The notes: generated from the sequence alone by a model not told the origin. Shown: positions 19,209 to 30,902, counted from the first letter of the stretch. The stretch: DNA of 64,000 bases from Musa acuminata AAA Group (GCF_036884655.1 NC_088345.1:25081001-25145000), one strand, 5' to 3'. Translations and numbers: made by a program.

Positions 19209-22041
19209 TGTAACATCCCCCATTTTTAAAAATTTAGTAAAAGGTTTGTTTATAAAAATAAGGATCATTTAATAATTATTTTATATTAAATGATATTATA
19301 TTAAAGGTTTATGGCTAGGGACCTAAGAGTAAATATTAGAAGTTTGATATAATTTATGAAAGATTCAGATTTAAGTTTAAAAAAAAAAAATATATATATA
19401 TATATATAGTGGACATGTGTCACTAACTAACATAAGGTTGGTGCCACTTATCCTTGCTCTAAAGATGACACCTAGCCCCTTTCATGCATGCATGACACCT
19501 TGCAACTTTTGTATTAGCCAAAACCTAAATAATTAGATGAAAGGTTAAAGAAAACAAACCTGAAGAGTTGCAGCCAACGTGAGTTTGAGAGAAGAAGAAG
19601 AAGAAGAAGAAGAAGAAGAGCTTGAGGTTTTTCATCAATTTTCTCACATTTGGGATTCAAATAATTTGAAGGCAAGTGTTCTAACCCAATCCCACAGTAA
19701 CCTTAATCTCTGTTTTCATTTTTATTCTGTAAAATTTGAAAGATTTCAACTGGGAACCAGACCTTCTTTCGTTTTGATATAAAGTTATGAATCTGTAATT
19801 TTTCGGTGATCTGACCTCTATGCAATGTTTCGGTCATAACATTTTGTAATAAACTCTGATTTAGACAAAACCTGTTCCATTTGAAAGTAGACAAGAAAAT
19901 CTTTATTTTGATATAAAGATCGAATGATTTGGAGTTTAAATGCCTACTAAGACTTCTGTTTAAATTAACCCTACAGATTCTGCAAAATAGGGACCGAAAT
20001 TTCTGACCTCTTGTTGCTTAACTACTTATAACTTTCTGTTGTGAACTCAGATTCATACAAAGTATGTTTTATTCGAAGCTTGACTCAAAATTCTTTCTGT
20101 ATATACCTGATTTGAAATTTTTGGAGTACAATTGCTAACTGAAACACCTGCTTTCATCGACCCTATGGATTCAGTAAAACAGAGCTAATATTTTCAGACC
20201 TTTCGCTGCGAAATTATCTGTAACTCCCGGTTGTAAATTCCAAATCTTGTAAAACTTGATTTGCATAAAACTAGATTGACAAAGCTTTCTAATGACACCT
20301 ATTTTGTATAAATTGGAGCATAATTGCTTATCCAAATAGTTCATACAATGTCCCTATCAAATTCTGCCAGAATCGAGCTTTGGTCGATTTTGGCTTTCCT
20401 TGTTACTTTCCTTTGGAATTCGATTTTGGCAAAAACTCTTACTTCAGTTAAGCTTTGCATTATTATCTTAAATTCCTATATACTTTAGTCCTTTATTTAT
20501 TTGTATATCTGCAGCTATCATCTAAAGTTCATGTTTGCATCGTAATTCGGCACATGCATCCCATTGTTCCGCATTTGCTTTTGAAATGTGCCTCTTCCAG
20601 TTTCATTTCGTTGGCCATTGTATTCACCTAACTTTCTTATTTCAATTGAGCTATATGTGATTTCTTGAAATCCTTGTATGCTCTTGCTTTTGCTTCCTTT
20701 CAAATCTGAATATACTTGTGAAAGATTATTGCTTACTTCGGATTGACTCGTAAAGGCACATGTACGCTTTGTTGTTCCGCGTGTGCTTCCGATATATGCT
20801 GCTTATTATTAAAACTGCCCTCTTGTACTCTGGTGTGTGGGATTGTCTGGACCCTTGCCAGAAATGGTAAAGGATATGCGCTTGTTGCCCGCTATGTGGG
20901 ATCCCGCTATGTGGGATATGCGCTTGTTGCCCGCTATGTGGGTATGTGCTTAGAGCCTGCGATGCTCTGCCGGCCCCCTTTGACTTCACCTAGACGTGGG
21001 TGGATGGAGCTCCCAGACGTGGGAGACTTTTGTCAGGTGGTCATTCAGAAATGGATGAATCACATTCTGACTGAGATCCCACTACACCTTCTGTATGTTT
21101 GATATGATATCCAGAGCTTTGGTTATGTGTTTCTGTACATGCTTTGGATAAGATTGATATGTTTGCATCGTCATGTGACATTTGAGCTTCTATTCATGTT
21201 TTGTTCTTTGATATATTTATGAAATGTTATAAGTCTTTGTTATACCTTGAAAACTACCATATGTCATCGATATGCTCCTTATGCCAATGATATGCTCCAA
21301 TTACCTTTCCTCGATTGTATGAATAAAACGTGCTTCGAACGATATGATATTGAAATTCTGCATTCAAACAAAACATGCTACTGTTTCATCCTGTATCTCT
21401 GCTTTATATTTTGATACCTCATTTGTTTGAAAACTGTCCTCTTTGCTATGGATATGTTAGTCATTTGCTGAGCTTTATATGCTCACCCCGTTGCTATATA
21501 AATTTTTCAGGATAGCTTATCGCTCACTAAAATATGTAAATTGGGTTGAGGCAGTGGAAGACTAGAAGATTTTGGGGCAAATATTTTGTACTTGATAGGT
21601 TGATGTTGTATAAGTTCTTTTTGGGTATAATGAAATATCAATGACAAATCTAGATTGATGTATCTTGTAAATATTTGATAAGTACCTCTTACGTCAGGAT
21701 TTTGGAAATGTTAAGTCTAAACTGGGTACTGATATAAACATGTAGTATATGTTGGTTTTGTGATTGCATTAATTGCTGCGCTTATGGATTTATGATATAG
21801 TTATGGTTTAGTTAAGTTGCTTTTGGATTTTAAGAATCATCTAGTGACATGATGTATGATTATAAACTGCACAGGTTTTGTGAATTGTGGATTGTAGAGG
21901 TGAATGACTTGAATGTTTTTTCTTAGTGACCTCAAATGTGTGATTGGATCCTGGATTGTTTGTTGAATTATAATATTATCAATCTTGAGTTAGGTTCTCA
22001 CCTCCTGAATGAGAATTAAATTCGGCGGGGGGGGCGTGACA
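19209..22041 (+). repeat. 3' LTR of element C
   Basis: 2833 bases, nearly identical to the 5' LTR. Differences seen include T/C near 19983, T/G and T/C near 20327-20332, G/A near 20479, G/A near 20808, T/A near 21076 and A/G near 21544, plus the A/TA and GAA tracts. Same possible donor (19672) and acceptor (21510). Gene-free. Confidence 0.93.
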
Positions 22042-22046
22042 TCACT
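22042..22046 (+). repeat. Right target-site duplication of element C
   Basis: TCACT, a duplicate of 12609-12613. The B1 gag resumes at 22047. Confidence 0.9.
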
Positions 22047-22823
22047 GGTCCAAATTATACGGATTGGCTCCGGAATTTGAGAATTGTTCTCACAGCGGAG
22101 AAAATCGTGTACGTTCTTGATACAGTGATGCCTACGCCCGAAGAAGGGGCAAGCGAGGATGAGATCGCTCGCTACGTGAAGTACATTGATGACTCCACTC
22201 TTGCTCAGTGCTATATGTTGGGCTCTATGACTCCAGAGTTATAGAGACAACATGAAAAGATGGATGCCAGATCCATTCTCCTACATGTCCGCAAATTGTT
22301 TGAGGAACAGGGAAGAACTCAACGATATCAGATATCCAAGAACCTTTTCCGCGCTAGGATTACTGAGGGGACACTGGTTCAGAACCATGTCCTAAAGATG
22401 ATTGAGTGGATAGAGAAACTCATAGGTCTAGGAATGGTCCTAGAGGATAACTTGTGTGTGGACATTGTGCTTCAGTCCCTACCAGATTCCTTTTCACAGT
22501 TCATAATGAATTTTAATATGAACAAGCTTGAGGTGACTCTCCCAGAGCTCCTCAATATGTTGATGGAGGCAGAGAGTACTATTAAGAAAGAGAAGCCAGT
22601 TCTCTACACTGGTGAGACCAGAAAGAAAAGGAAAGCAGAAAGGTCCCTTAAGAAGGGAAAGGGCAAGGGCAAATAAGGTAAAGCAAAGGTTGCTAAGAAA
22701 GACCCAACAAAGGACAAAGGCCAGTGCTTCCACTGTGGTAAAGATGGGCACTGGAAGAGAAACTGCAAAGAGTACCTTGCAGAAAGGGCGAAACAAAAGC
22801 TTGATGAAGCTTCAAGTACATTC
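22047..22823 (+). pseudogene. B1 gag, remainder after element C
   Basis: Continues GPNYTDWLRNLRIVLTAEKIVYVLDTVMP in the frame of 12563. A UBN2-type core runs to about 22570, a Lys-rich block follows ([21 protein letters not shown]), then a CCHC knuckle [14 protein letters not shown] at about 22727-22770. In-frame stops: TAG at 22242-22244 and TAA at 22674-22676, both where B2 has CAG/CAA, so C-to-T changes. B1 lacks the T-run frameshift seen in B0 and B2. Confidence 0.88.
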
Positions 22824-24222
22824 ATGATCAGTCTCCATTTGTCAGACTCTTATGATAACACGTGGGTATTGGATACCGGTAGTGCTTATCATATATGCAA
22901 TTCGTTGCAGGTTCTGGCAAGGCCTAGGAGACTTGAAAGTGGCGAGATGGACCTCACGATGGGTAATGGAGCAAAAGTTGCTGTATTAGCTGTTGCCGAG
23001 GTCGCCCTACATCTGCCTACTAGAGCTTTTATTGCATTAGATGCATGTTATTTTGTTCCTTCTATTATCAAAAACATTATCTCCATTTCATGGTTAACAG
23101 TTAGTGGATATAAATTTGTTTTTGAAAACAATGGTTGTTCGATATTATTAGATGATAAGATCATCACGAAAGGAACATTGCATAATGGTTTATTTATGTT
23201 TGACACCACTCCACATATCATGAATGTAAATGTGTCCAAAAGGAAACGAGATGAGTTGAACAGTGCATACCTGTGGCATTGTAGGCTAGGTCACATCCAT
23301 GAAAGAAGGATTCAAAAGTTACTAAATGATGGATATCTAGATCCATTCGACTATATGTCTTATGCAACTTATGAGTCTTGCATTCGTGGAAAATTGACCA
23401 ACTCTCCATTTAGTGGAACTGGAGAGAGAGCCACTGAGTTGTTGGAACTCATACATAGTGATGTATGTGGACCCATGTCAACTCATGCCATTGGAGGTTT
23501 CTCCTACTTCATTACATTTACTGATGATTTCTCAAGGTATGGATATGTGTACTTAATGAAGTACAAGTCCGAGGCCTTTGAGAAATTCAGAGAGTATAAG
23601 AATGAGGTGGAGAACTAGACTGGAAAGAGTATCAAAATTCTTCGATCAGATCGAGGAGGTGAGTACTTAAGTACAGAGTTTACTCAGTTCCTCAAGTACC
23701 ATGGGATATTATCCCAATGGACACCTCCTTACACACCTCAGCTCAATAGTGTCTCTGAAAGGAGAAATCGTACTTTATTAGATATGGTACGGTCCATGAT
23801 GAGTTTCGCTGACCTACCCTTCTCATTCTGGGGATATGCCTTAGAAACCGCAGCTTACCTTTTGAACAGAGTTCCAACTAAGTCGGTAGTGTCTACACTA
23901 TATGAGATAAGGAAAGGGAAGAAGCCTGATCTTAAGGTTGTTAAGATTTGGGGCTGCCCAGCCCACGTTAAAAGACACAACCCCGATAAGTTAGAATCAA
24001 GGACAGAGCGATGCATATTTGTGGGGTACCCCAAGGAAACTTGTGGGTATTACTTCTATCATCCCGAGGACAAAAAGGTCTTTGTAGCTATATGAGCAGT
24101 GTTCCTTGAGAAGGAACACATTCTTGGCGGAGACAGTGGGAGAATGATAGAGTTGAGCGAAGTTAGAGAACCAAGCTCAAGCACCACTCTACAGCCCGAG
24201 TCTGTTCAAGTACCTAATACAC
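22824..24222 (+). pseudogene. B1 protease, pre-integrase and integrase
   Basis: Protease motif [12 protein letters not shown] at about 22863. Pre-integrase HHCC: LWHCRLGHIHERRI, then YESCIRGK near 23370 (YES where B2 reads CEP, so the first Cys of the pair is lost). Integrase core: D in HSDVCGPM (about 23457), D in RSDRGGEY (23649), E in SVSERRNRT (23758). Stops in the single frame: TAG at 23616-23618 (VEN*TGKS, shared with B2) and TGA at 24093-24095 (CGA in B2). A 7-base duplication near 24227 (AGTTTCA twice), absent from B2, then shifts the frame. Confidence 0.88.
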
Positions 24223-25136
24223 ATGTTTCAAGTTTCAACTTTACGCAGGTCTGATAGAGTATCTCATCCTCCTGAGAGATATGTGGGACATATTAGAGGA
24301 GAGGATGCTGAGAATATTGATCCTCAGACCTACGAGGAGGCTATTATGAGTATAGACTCCGGGAAGTGGAAAGAAGCCATGAATTATGAGATGGATTCTA
24401 TGTACTAAAATAAGGTTTGGAACCTAGTTGATGTGCCCGAAGGTATTGTACCCATCGGTTGCAAATGGATCTTTAAGAAAAAGATCGGATCAGATGGAAA
24501 GGTAGAGACCTATAAAGCAAGGCTAGTGGCTAAAGGGTATCGTCAAAGGCAAGGTGTTGACTACGACGATACCTTCTCACCCGTAGCAATGCTAAAATCC
24601 ATCAGAATTCTATTGGCTATTGCAGCACACTATGATTATGAGATCTGGCAGATGGATGTGAAAACCGCATTCCTCAACGGGAACCTCGAGGAGGAGGTGT
24701 ATATGATGCAACCTGAGGGATTCGTGTCCAAGAACTGCCAAGATAAGGTGTGTAGGTTGCTTAGATCCATTTATGGACTAAAGCAAGCTTCCCGCAGTTG
24801 GAACATAAGATTTGATGAGTCAATCAGATCTTATGACTTCATTAAGAACGAAGATGAGCATTGTGTATACAGGAAGGTAAGTGGGAGCGCTATCACCTTT
24901 TTGGTGTTATATGTGGATGACATCCTCCTCATTAGGAATGACGTAGGAATACTATCCACAGTAAAGACTTGGTTATCTTGACACTTCTCCATGAAGGACT
25001 TGGGGGAAGCATCCTATATCTTGGGGATTAGAATCTATAGAGATAGATCCAAGAGGATACTTGGCTTGTCCTAGTCCAGGTACATAGAAACCATTGTCAA
25101 AAGATTTGGCATTGAAAATTCTAAGAAAGGGCGAAC
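24223..25136 (+). pseudogene. B1 reverse transcriptase
   Basis: RT blocks: [58 protein letters not shown], and catalytic YVDD near 24911. Stops at 24406 (TAA where B2 has TCC), 24979 (TGA where B2 has AGA) and about 25073 (TAG for CAG). A deletion at about 25131-25141 removes the segment between NSKKG and PYASA; B2 has the same deletion. Confidence 0.88.
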
Positions 25137-25815
25137 ATGGATATGATACCTTATGCCTCAGCAATATTGTATATCATGTATGCCATGCTATGTACTAGGC
25201 CTGATATAGCGCATGCTCTAAGTGTCATGATCAGGTGTCAGGCGGATCCAGGCTTGGAGTACTGGAAAGTAGTAAAGTGTATCCTTAAGTACTTGAGAAG
25301 GACTAAGGATCTTTTACTAGTATATGGAGGTAATAGCCTTAAGGTTGAAGGCTTCACTGACTCAAGTTTTCAGTCTGATGTCGATGATAGCAAGTCGAAT
25401 TCAGGGTATGTGTACACCTTGAATGGAGGAGCAGTGTGCTGGAAGAGTTCCAAGCAAGATACCACTACTGACTTGACCACAGAGGCGGAGTACATTGCTG
25501 CATCAGATGCAGCAAAGGAGGGAGTCTGGGTGAAGAAGTTTATCACAGATTTGGGAGTCGATACAGATAGCGACAAGTCGACTTTCTTATATTGCGACAA
25601 CTATGGGGTGATTACTCAAATAAGGTCACCCAGGTCTCATCAGAAGTGTTCTGAGGAGGTTCCATCTTATAAGAGAGATCGTAACCCGAGGAGATGTAGT
25701 AGTGGAAAGAGTTCCATCCGAAGATAACATTGCAGATCCACTGACAAATCCGTTGTCTCAGATTGTCTTTGAGCATCACAGGGGTCTGATGGGGATCAGA
25801 CACATAGGTGATTGG
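25137..25815 (+). pseudogene. B1 RNase H
   Basis: Copia RNase [68 protein letters not shown]. The frame shifts at about 25646 (after RSPRSHQK). The proper C-terminal frame continues to about 25820 (EDNIADPLTNPLSQIVFEHH ... MGIRHIGDW). The same shift is in B2 at 33870. Confidence 0.85.
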
Positions 25816-25824
25816 CTTTAGGTC

Positions 25825-25835
25825 AAGTGGGAGAT
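25825..25835 (+). promoter_or_regulatory. Polypurine tract of B1
   Basis: AAGTGGGAGAT directly before TGCTAGTCATAGG, the LTR start. B2 has the same at 34048-34058. Confidence 0.75.
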
Positions 25836-26984
25836 TGCTAGTCATAGGTGCCCAGCAAGCCAATCACGTGAGTGATGGCACGTGTGACTTGATACAGAAT
25901 CTTTTTGCTTATTATATTTTGGCGTATATCACTTTATAACTATTGCATAAATGCATTTATATATTGTGATGTCCTTGGATTTGTGCAATCGGAATCGGAT
26001 CGTTATGAGATCACGATAATGAGATCGATTCACCTTCAAACACATATCCTAAATAATCCCACTCATAGGTTACTCGAGAGGGACATCGTGATAACCGGAT
26101 AGACTGGTGTGCTGTATACCCGTCCATATGATGGATGTAGCTGGTCTCATAGCTGCTCGTGTAGGGACACTAGGGATACAGTACAGGTGCTCATTGGAGA
26201 ATGAGTTCACTGATTGATCCGCTTACGGAATGCTAGATGGTTGATGATGCCTTATTGTCAGACAGCGATTCCGTAGTCCTAGTGGGGTATCTGGTCCTTA
26301 GACTTGAGATACCAAGGATATCCTGTATGAGTGCTCCACTCTTTGATACCAGACTTATAGGTTTGGCTGTCCCAAATCTAGTACAGCTGGTCATTGGGAG
26401 TGGTAGTCGACCTTAAGTGGGCTATTGAGTGTCGATAGAGGATCATCCACTCTTGGTGTCATGAGAGGAATATCCCATGTGTTCTTGCTCAGACAAATCC
26501 CTGGCCAGGGTCATTCGGGTTGAGAGAGAGAGAGTTCTCCGGGAGAATCCGATTAGAGCGAGACTCGAGTAGAAACCGTATGGGTCTGACAACACCATGC
26601 TCGATATACGGTCTCTGGGATATTAGATGGATGCGGGACTATAGGTACATGGTAACAAAGGACAGACAGGTCCAATGGATTGGATTCCCCTATATCGTCT
26701 AGGGAGTACAGCGTAGTGGCCTAGTACGTCTGTAGTCGATGAGTCGAGTGAATTATTACAGAGATAATAATTCACTGTGTTAGAAGGAGTTCTGACAGGT
26801 ATGACTCACGGCCAGCTCGATATTGGGCCAAGAGGGTCACACATATATAGTAGGCATTGCGATGAGTAGAGGTTCGGATATGAGGTATGAGATATCCGAC
26901 GGAGGGAATTGAGAAATTCCTACATGTCCTTGATTTCAGAAAAATATTAATTAATTAAAAGGTTTAGTTGATTATTATTTTTAT
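25836..26984 (+). repeat. B1 3' LTR, truncated at its 3' side
   Basis: Starts TGCTAGTCATAGG and aligns with the B2 3' LTR (34059-34859 and 44531 on) up to about 26912. There B1 reads GGGAATTGAGAAATTCC while B2 reads GCCCTTGTC. The sequence then becomes AT-rich (26940-26985) and runs directly into the B2 leader. The TATA box and CCCAACA end found in the B2 LTR are missing. Gene-free. Confidence 0.78.
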
Positions 26985-28085
26985 TATTATCTAGTAGTCA
27001 TACATTATGATGATTATTTATACATGTGATGTATGATGTGTGGACGGATGATCATGGACCGTGTGATGTGTGCACTTGTGATTATTATTATTGAGGTCTG
27101 TGAACCTCCATTATATTTCTCGTTTATTGTCGGGCCTGTATGCCTATGATTAAGTTGTAATCACATGAGAAGACGCAGCGGGAGCGTGGATGCGATAGCG
27201 GGACCCACGAGATGGACGATCGTGATGCATGGAGATACATCAAGATGTCGACGGAACCGACGAGGACGAGATGGACGATCACAAGGCTTGGAGATGCACC
27301 GTTGCACACATAGATCTTGATGTGAGTGATTAGGCCAACTGGCTCGGGCCTAATCATTTTAGGTTGTGGTCCATGATCATCTGATGTGATTGCTTATACA
27401 CATACTAGATATGTATATATATTTGCATGCGATGTAGATATATATTAAATATGTATATGTGTGACATGTCATATTATGAGACCAAATTATAGAAACATCT
27501 CTCGATAATATTAAGTCGGTAAACGTGAGGCAATTAGATTGACCCACGTGGCCTTCCATCGTTATGAGTAGGAACCGATTCCCGGTGTAGGTTGAGTTGG
27601 TCGAGTCCCTCGAGACTCACCTATATCGCGATTCGCTATCTTGCTTACGACATAGAGATGTCACCGGTGACCTGAGGGCATAGTATGCTTGGTCGAGTCC
27701 CTCGAGGGTATATCATCAAATCAGACTTATCTTGTAACGAAGGTGTTGACTTAACCGAGCATCATGGTTGGTCGAGTCCCTCGAGGCCATGGTGATTCGG
27801 AGGCCGAACAGGACGGGAATCACAAGGAGTTGTGATCGGCAAGAGTTGCCTACCTTTTAGGCTTAGTGTGATTGGTCGAGTCCCTCGAGGTTACACTAAG
27901 ACGCTGATTGGATCCTGATCCCCGCTAGAAGTCTGCCGGAGACTTCCGTTTCACGTGCTGAGGGTGTCGCGTGACTCTTTAGTAAAATAGTGGGAGCATA
28001 TTAAGATAGAAGTCCATATCATGATAGTTTATTTCTTGTAAAATCTGCATGTTATTCATTTCTGCTACATCTTTATTTTCAGAAA
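26985..28085 (+). other. Non-coding leader of B2
   Basis: A gene-free stretch, collinear with 11463-12562. Starts at the shared TATTATTATCTAGTAGTC and ends at the gag ATG. Contains the four-hairpin array (27597-27889) and two direct repeats around GATGGACGATCNNNNNGCATGGAGAT (27213 and 27269). Confidence 0.82.
27585..27900 (+). promoter_or_regulatory. Four-hairpin array in the B2 leader
   Basis: Cores TTGGTCGAGTCCCTCGAG at 27597-27614, 27689-27706, 27768-27785 and 27872-27889 (spacing 92, 79, 104). Lower stems are as in B1; in the second unit a G-to-A change (ATAGTATG) makes one mismatch. All 18-base cores are intact here. Confidence 0.62.
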
Positions 28086-29001
28086 ATGTCGCTTTCAAAT
28101 CCCTTACGTGGCATACTTGATGTCAACCGCCTCACTGGTCCAAATTATACGGATTGGCTCCGTAACTTGAGAATTGTTCTCACAGCGGAGAAAATCGTGT
28201 ACGTTCTTGATACAGTGATGCCTACGCTCGATGAAGGGGCAAGCAAGGATAAGATCGCTCGCTACGTGAAGTACATTGATGACTCCACTCTTGCTCAGTG
28301 CTATATGTTGGGCTCTATGACTCCAGAGTTACAGAGACAACATGAAAATATGGATGCCAGATCCATTCTCCTACATGTCGGCAAATTGTTTGAGGAACAG
28401 GGAAGGACTCAACGATATGAGATATCCAAGAGCCTTTTTCCGCACTAGGATGACTGAGGGGACACCGATTCAGAACCATGTCCTAAAGATGATTGAGTGG
28501 ATAGAGAAACTCACAAGTCTAGGAATGGTCCTAGAGGATAACTTGTGTGTGGACATTGTGCTTCAGTCCCTACCAGATTCCTTTTCACAGTTCATAATGA
28601 ATTTTAATATTAACAAGCTTGAGGTGACTCTCCTAGAGCTCCTCAATATGTTGTGGGAGGCAGAGAGTACTATCAAGAAAGAGAAGCCAGTTCTCTACAC
28701 TGGTGAGACCAGAAAGAAAAGAAAAGCAGAAAGGTCCCTTAAGAAGGGAAAGGGCAAGGGCAAACAAGGTAAAGCAAAGGTTGCTAAGAAAGACCCAACA
28801 AAGGACAAACGCCAGTGCTTCCACTGTGGTAAAGATGGGCACTGGAAGAGAAACTGCAAAGAGTACCTTGCAGAAAGGGCGAAACAAAAGCTTGATGAAG
28901 CTTCAGGTACATTCATGCTCAGTCTCCATTTGTTAGAATCTTATGATAACACATGGGTATTGGATACCGGTAGTGCTTATCATATATGCAATTCGTTGTA
29001 G
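28086..29001 (+). pseudogene. B2 gag and start of protease
   Basis: ATG at 28086 (MSLSNPLRGILDVNRLTGPNYTDWLRN ...). An extra T at about 28437-28440 (CTTTTTCCGC) shifts the frame, as in B0. The second frame carries on ([23 protein letters not shown] ... [25 protein letters not shown]), the CCHC knuckle [14 protein letters not shown] (about 28818-28860) and protease [15 protein letters not shown]. It stops at TAG 28999-29001, where B0 and B1 read CAG. Confidence 0.88.
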
Positions 29002-29706
29002 GTTCTAGCAAGGCCTAGGAGACTTGAAAGAGGCGAGATGGACCTTAAGATGGGTAATGGAGAAAAAGTTGTTGTATTAGCTGTTGGCGAGGTCGCCCTA
29101 CATCTGCCTACTGGAGCTTTTATTGCATTAGATGAATGTTATTTTGTTCCTTCTATTATCAAAAACATTATCTCCATTTCATTTTTAACAGTTAGTGGAT
29201 ATAAATTTGTTTTTGAGAACAATGGTTGTTTGATATTATTAGATGATAAGATCATCACGAAAGGAATATTGCATAATGGTTTATTTATGTTAGACACCAC
29301 TCCACATATCATGAATGTAAATGTGTCCAAAAGGAAACGAGATGAGTTGAACAGTGCATACCTGTGGCATTGTAGGCTAGGTCACATCCATGAAAGAAGG
29401 ATTCAAAAGTTGCTAAATGATGGATATCTAGATCCATTCGACTATATGTCTTATGCAACTTGTGAGCCTTGCATTCGTGGAAAATTGACCAACTCTCCAT
29501 TTAGTGGAACTGGAGAGAGAGCCACTGAGTTGTTGGAACTCATACATAGTGATGTATGTGGACCCATGTCAACTCATGCCATTGGAGGTTACTCCTACTT
29601 CATTACATTTACTGATGATTTTTCAAGGTATGGATATGTGTACTTAATGAAGTACAAGTCCGAGGCCTTTGAGAAATTCAGAGAGTATAAGAATGAGGTG
29701 GAGAAC
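29002..29706 (+). pseudogene. B2 protease, pre-integrase and integrase start, cut by solo LTR D
   Basis: Stop-free from 29038 to the D boundary: FVPSIIKNIISISFLTVSGYKF, LWHCRLGHIHERRIQKLL, CEPCIRGKLTNSPF (intact HHCC, unlike B1), HSDVCGPMSTHAIGGYSYF and FTDDFSRYGYVYLMK. The final codon before D is AAC (Asn); the frame resumes at 31848. Confidence 0.88.
29702..29706 (+). repeat. Left target-site duplication of solo LTR D
   Basis: AGAAC, repeated at 31843-31847. Confidence 0.9.
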
Positions 29707-30902
29707 TGTTGAATCTCATATTTTGATGATGAAACTACTTGATATATGTTTATGATTTAATCTGCGTTTTGAGTGACGCAGGATGCTTCGATCAGGATGA
29801 GACAATTAAAGCAGGAAAATCATGTTGTGCCGAAGGAACATGTGAGAAGATTGGACGTCGGGCCGGTGGATCGGTCGACGTATCGACAGAAGGCTTCGGG
29901 CCGTGGACTCAGGCATCGGGCCAAGAAGAGCGGGTATTGTGCCAAGGATATCAGAGTTGCGGAGTCAACTGGCCGATTGGGCAATAGGCTGTAGAAGAGG
30001 ACGATGCGCCGAAGAATCGGACGAAGCGTCGAGGGACCAATGACATGTCGGACAACTTGGTTAATTGCTTAGGATTAATTGGCTCGATCGAAGTTTTGAT
30101 TTGTTGTGCAGGATTAACTACGATGAGAGTAAGACAAGCAGCAGGTGTTGCGCCGGAGTCAAGATCATGATCACGTTGGGAGTTCGAGAGTTCGACGGAA
30201 GTTCGGACGGTCGTCGGAGGTTCAGCGAGAACAGATCCGAGAAGTCCAGAAGCTTGCCAAGCGAAGCTCGTCGGAACTCGCCAAGTGGATCATCGCAAAG
30301 TCCAGGAGTATGCCGGATGTCCGCAGAAGGATCACCGAGGGTTTATCGGATGATCGATGGAAGTTCGCCGGAAACTCGCCGGAAGAAGCGATTGACGCAT
30401 CGGAGCATAGCTGCAGAAGTTGTCTTAGAGTTAATCGTAGTTAGCACGATGATTAAGCTTGAAAATGGGAGGATATCCCATTAGCTTATTCTTGGGGCAA
30501 TTGGGCCCCTGAAAAGATTCAAATTGGGCCGAATGGAGCGAACCATTCGGACCCTGATTGCACCAGGCGGTGCAACCGCCCAGAGCTCAGTCTTCGAGCT
30601 AGACTGGGCGGTGGAACCGCCCTGACAGAGAGGTAGCACCGCCTGAGCTCGGTCTTCGAGCTCTGGCAGAGCGGTGCAACCGCCTCAGTCAAGAGGTGGC
30701 ACCGCCGGGGGCTCTGTCTTCGAGCCAGACTCAGGCGGTGCAACCGCCTCTGACAGAGAGGGGCAACCGCCTGGGTTCAGTCTCCGAGCTCTGCCAGGCG
30801 GTGCAACCTCTCCAGTCAAGAGGTGCAACCGCCTGATCCCGGAATTCTGGGATTTGATCGATTTGATTGTTTTGAGCTCCAAATTTGAACTGGGATGGGG
30901 CC

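Larger units (their letters stand above)
12614..22041 (+). mobile_element. Element C: complete but defective Ty3/Tekay-type LTR retrotransposon
   Basis: 9428 bases from TGTAACATCC to GCGTGACA, with two long LTRs (2848 and 2833 bases), a Met-tRNA primer site, a polypurine tract and perfect TCACT duplications. The pol order (RT, RNase H, integrase, chromodomain-like tail) and its similarity to H identify the chromovirus Tekay/Del lineage. The two LTRs differ by eye at only about seven single bases plus microsatellite lengths. The interior, in contrast, is riddled with stops and deletions, including loss of the RT catalytic motif. It must have been copied with enzymes supplied by another element. 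Confidence 0.93.
11460..26984 (+). mobile_element. B1: TNT1-94-type Copia element, 5'-truncated and split by element C
   Basis: The plus-strand copy has leader, gag, protease, integrase, RT, RNase H, a short polypurine tract and a 3'-truncated 3' LTR. It is interrupted by C at 12614-22041. There is no 5' LTR and no primer-binding site: the leader starts at the palindrome loop. The pol order places it in Copia, and the sequence (TFTDDFSRYGYVYLMKYKSEA) is of the TNT1-94 type. I do not assign a finer lineage. It has multiple nonsense codons and frameshifts. Confidence 0.88.

Noticed and set aside
29739..30484. Open frames at the start of solo LTR D and in matching A and E LTR parts
   Set aside because: GC-rich U3 sequence read in several overlapping frames; no domain, and target duplications show the whole interval is an LTR.
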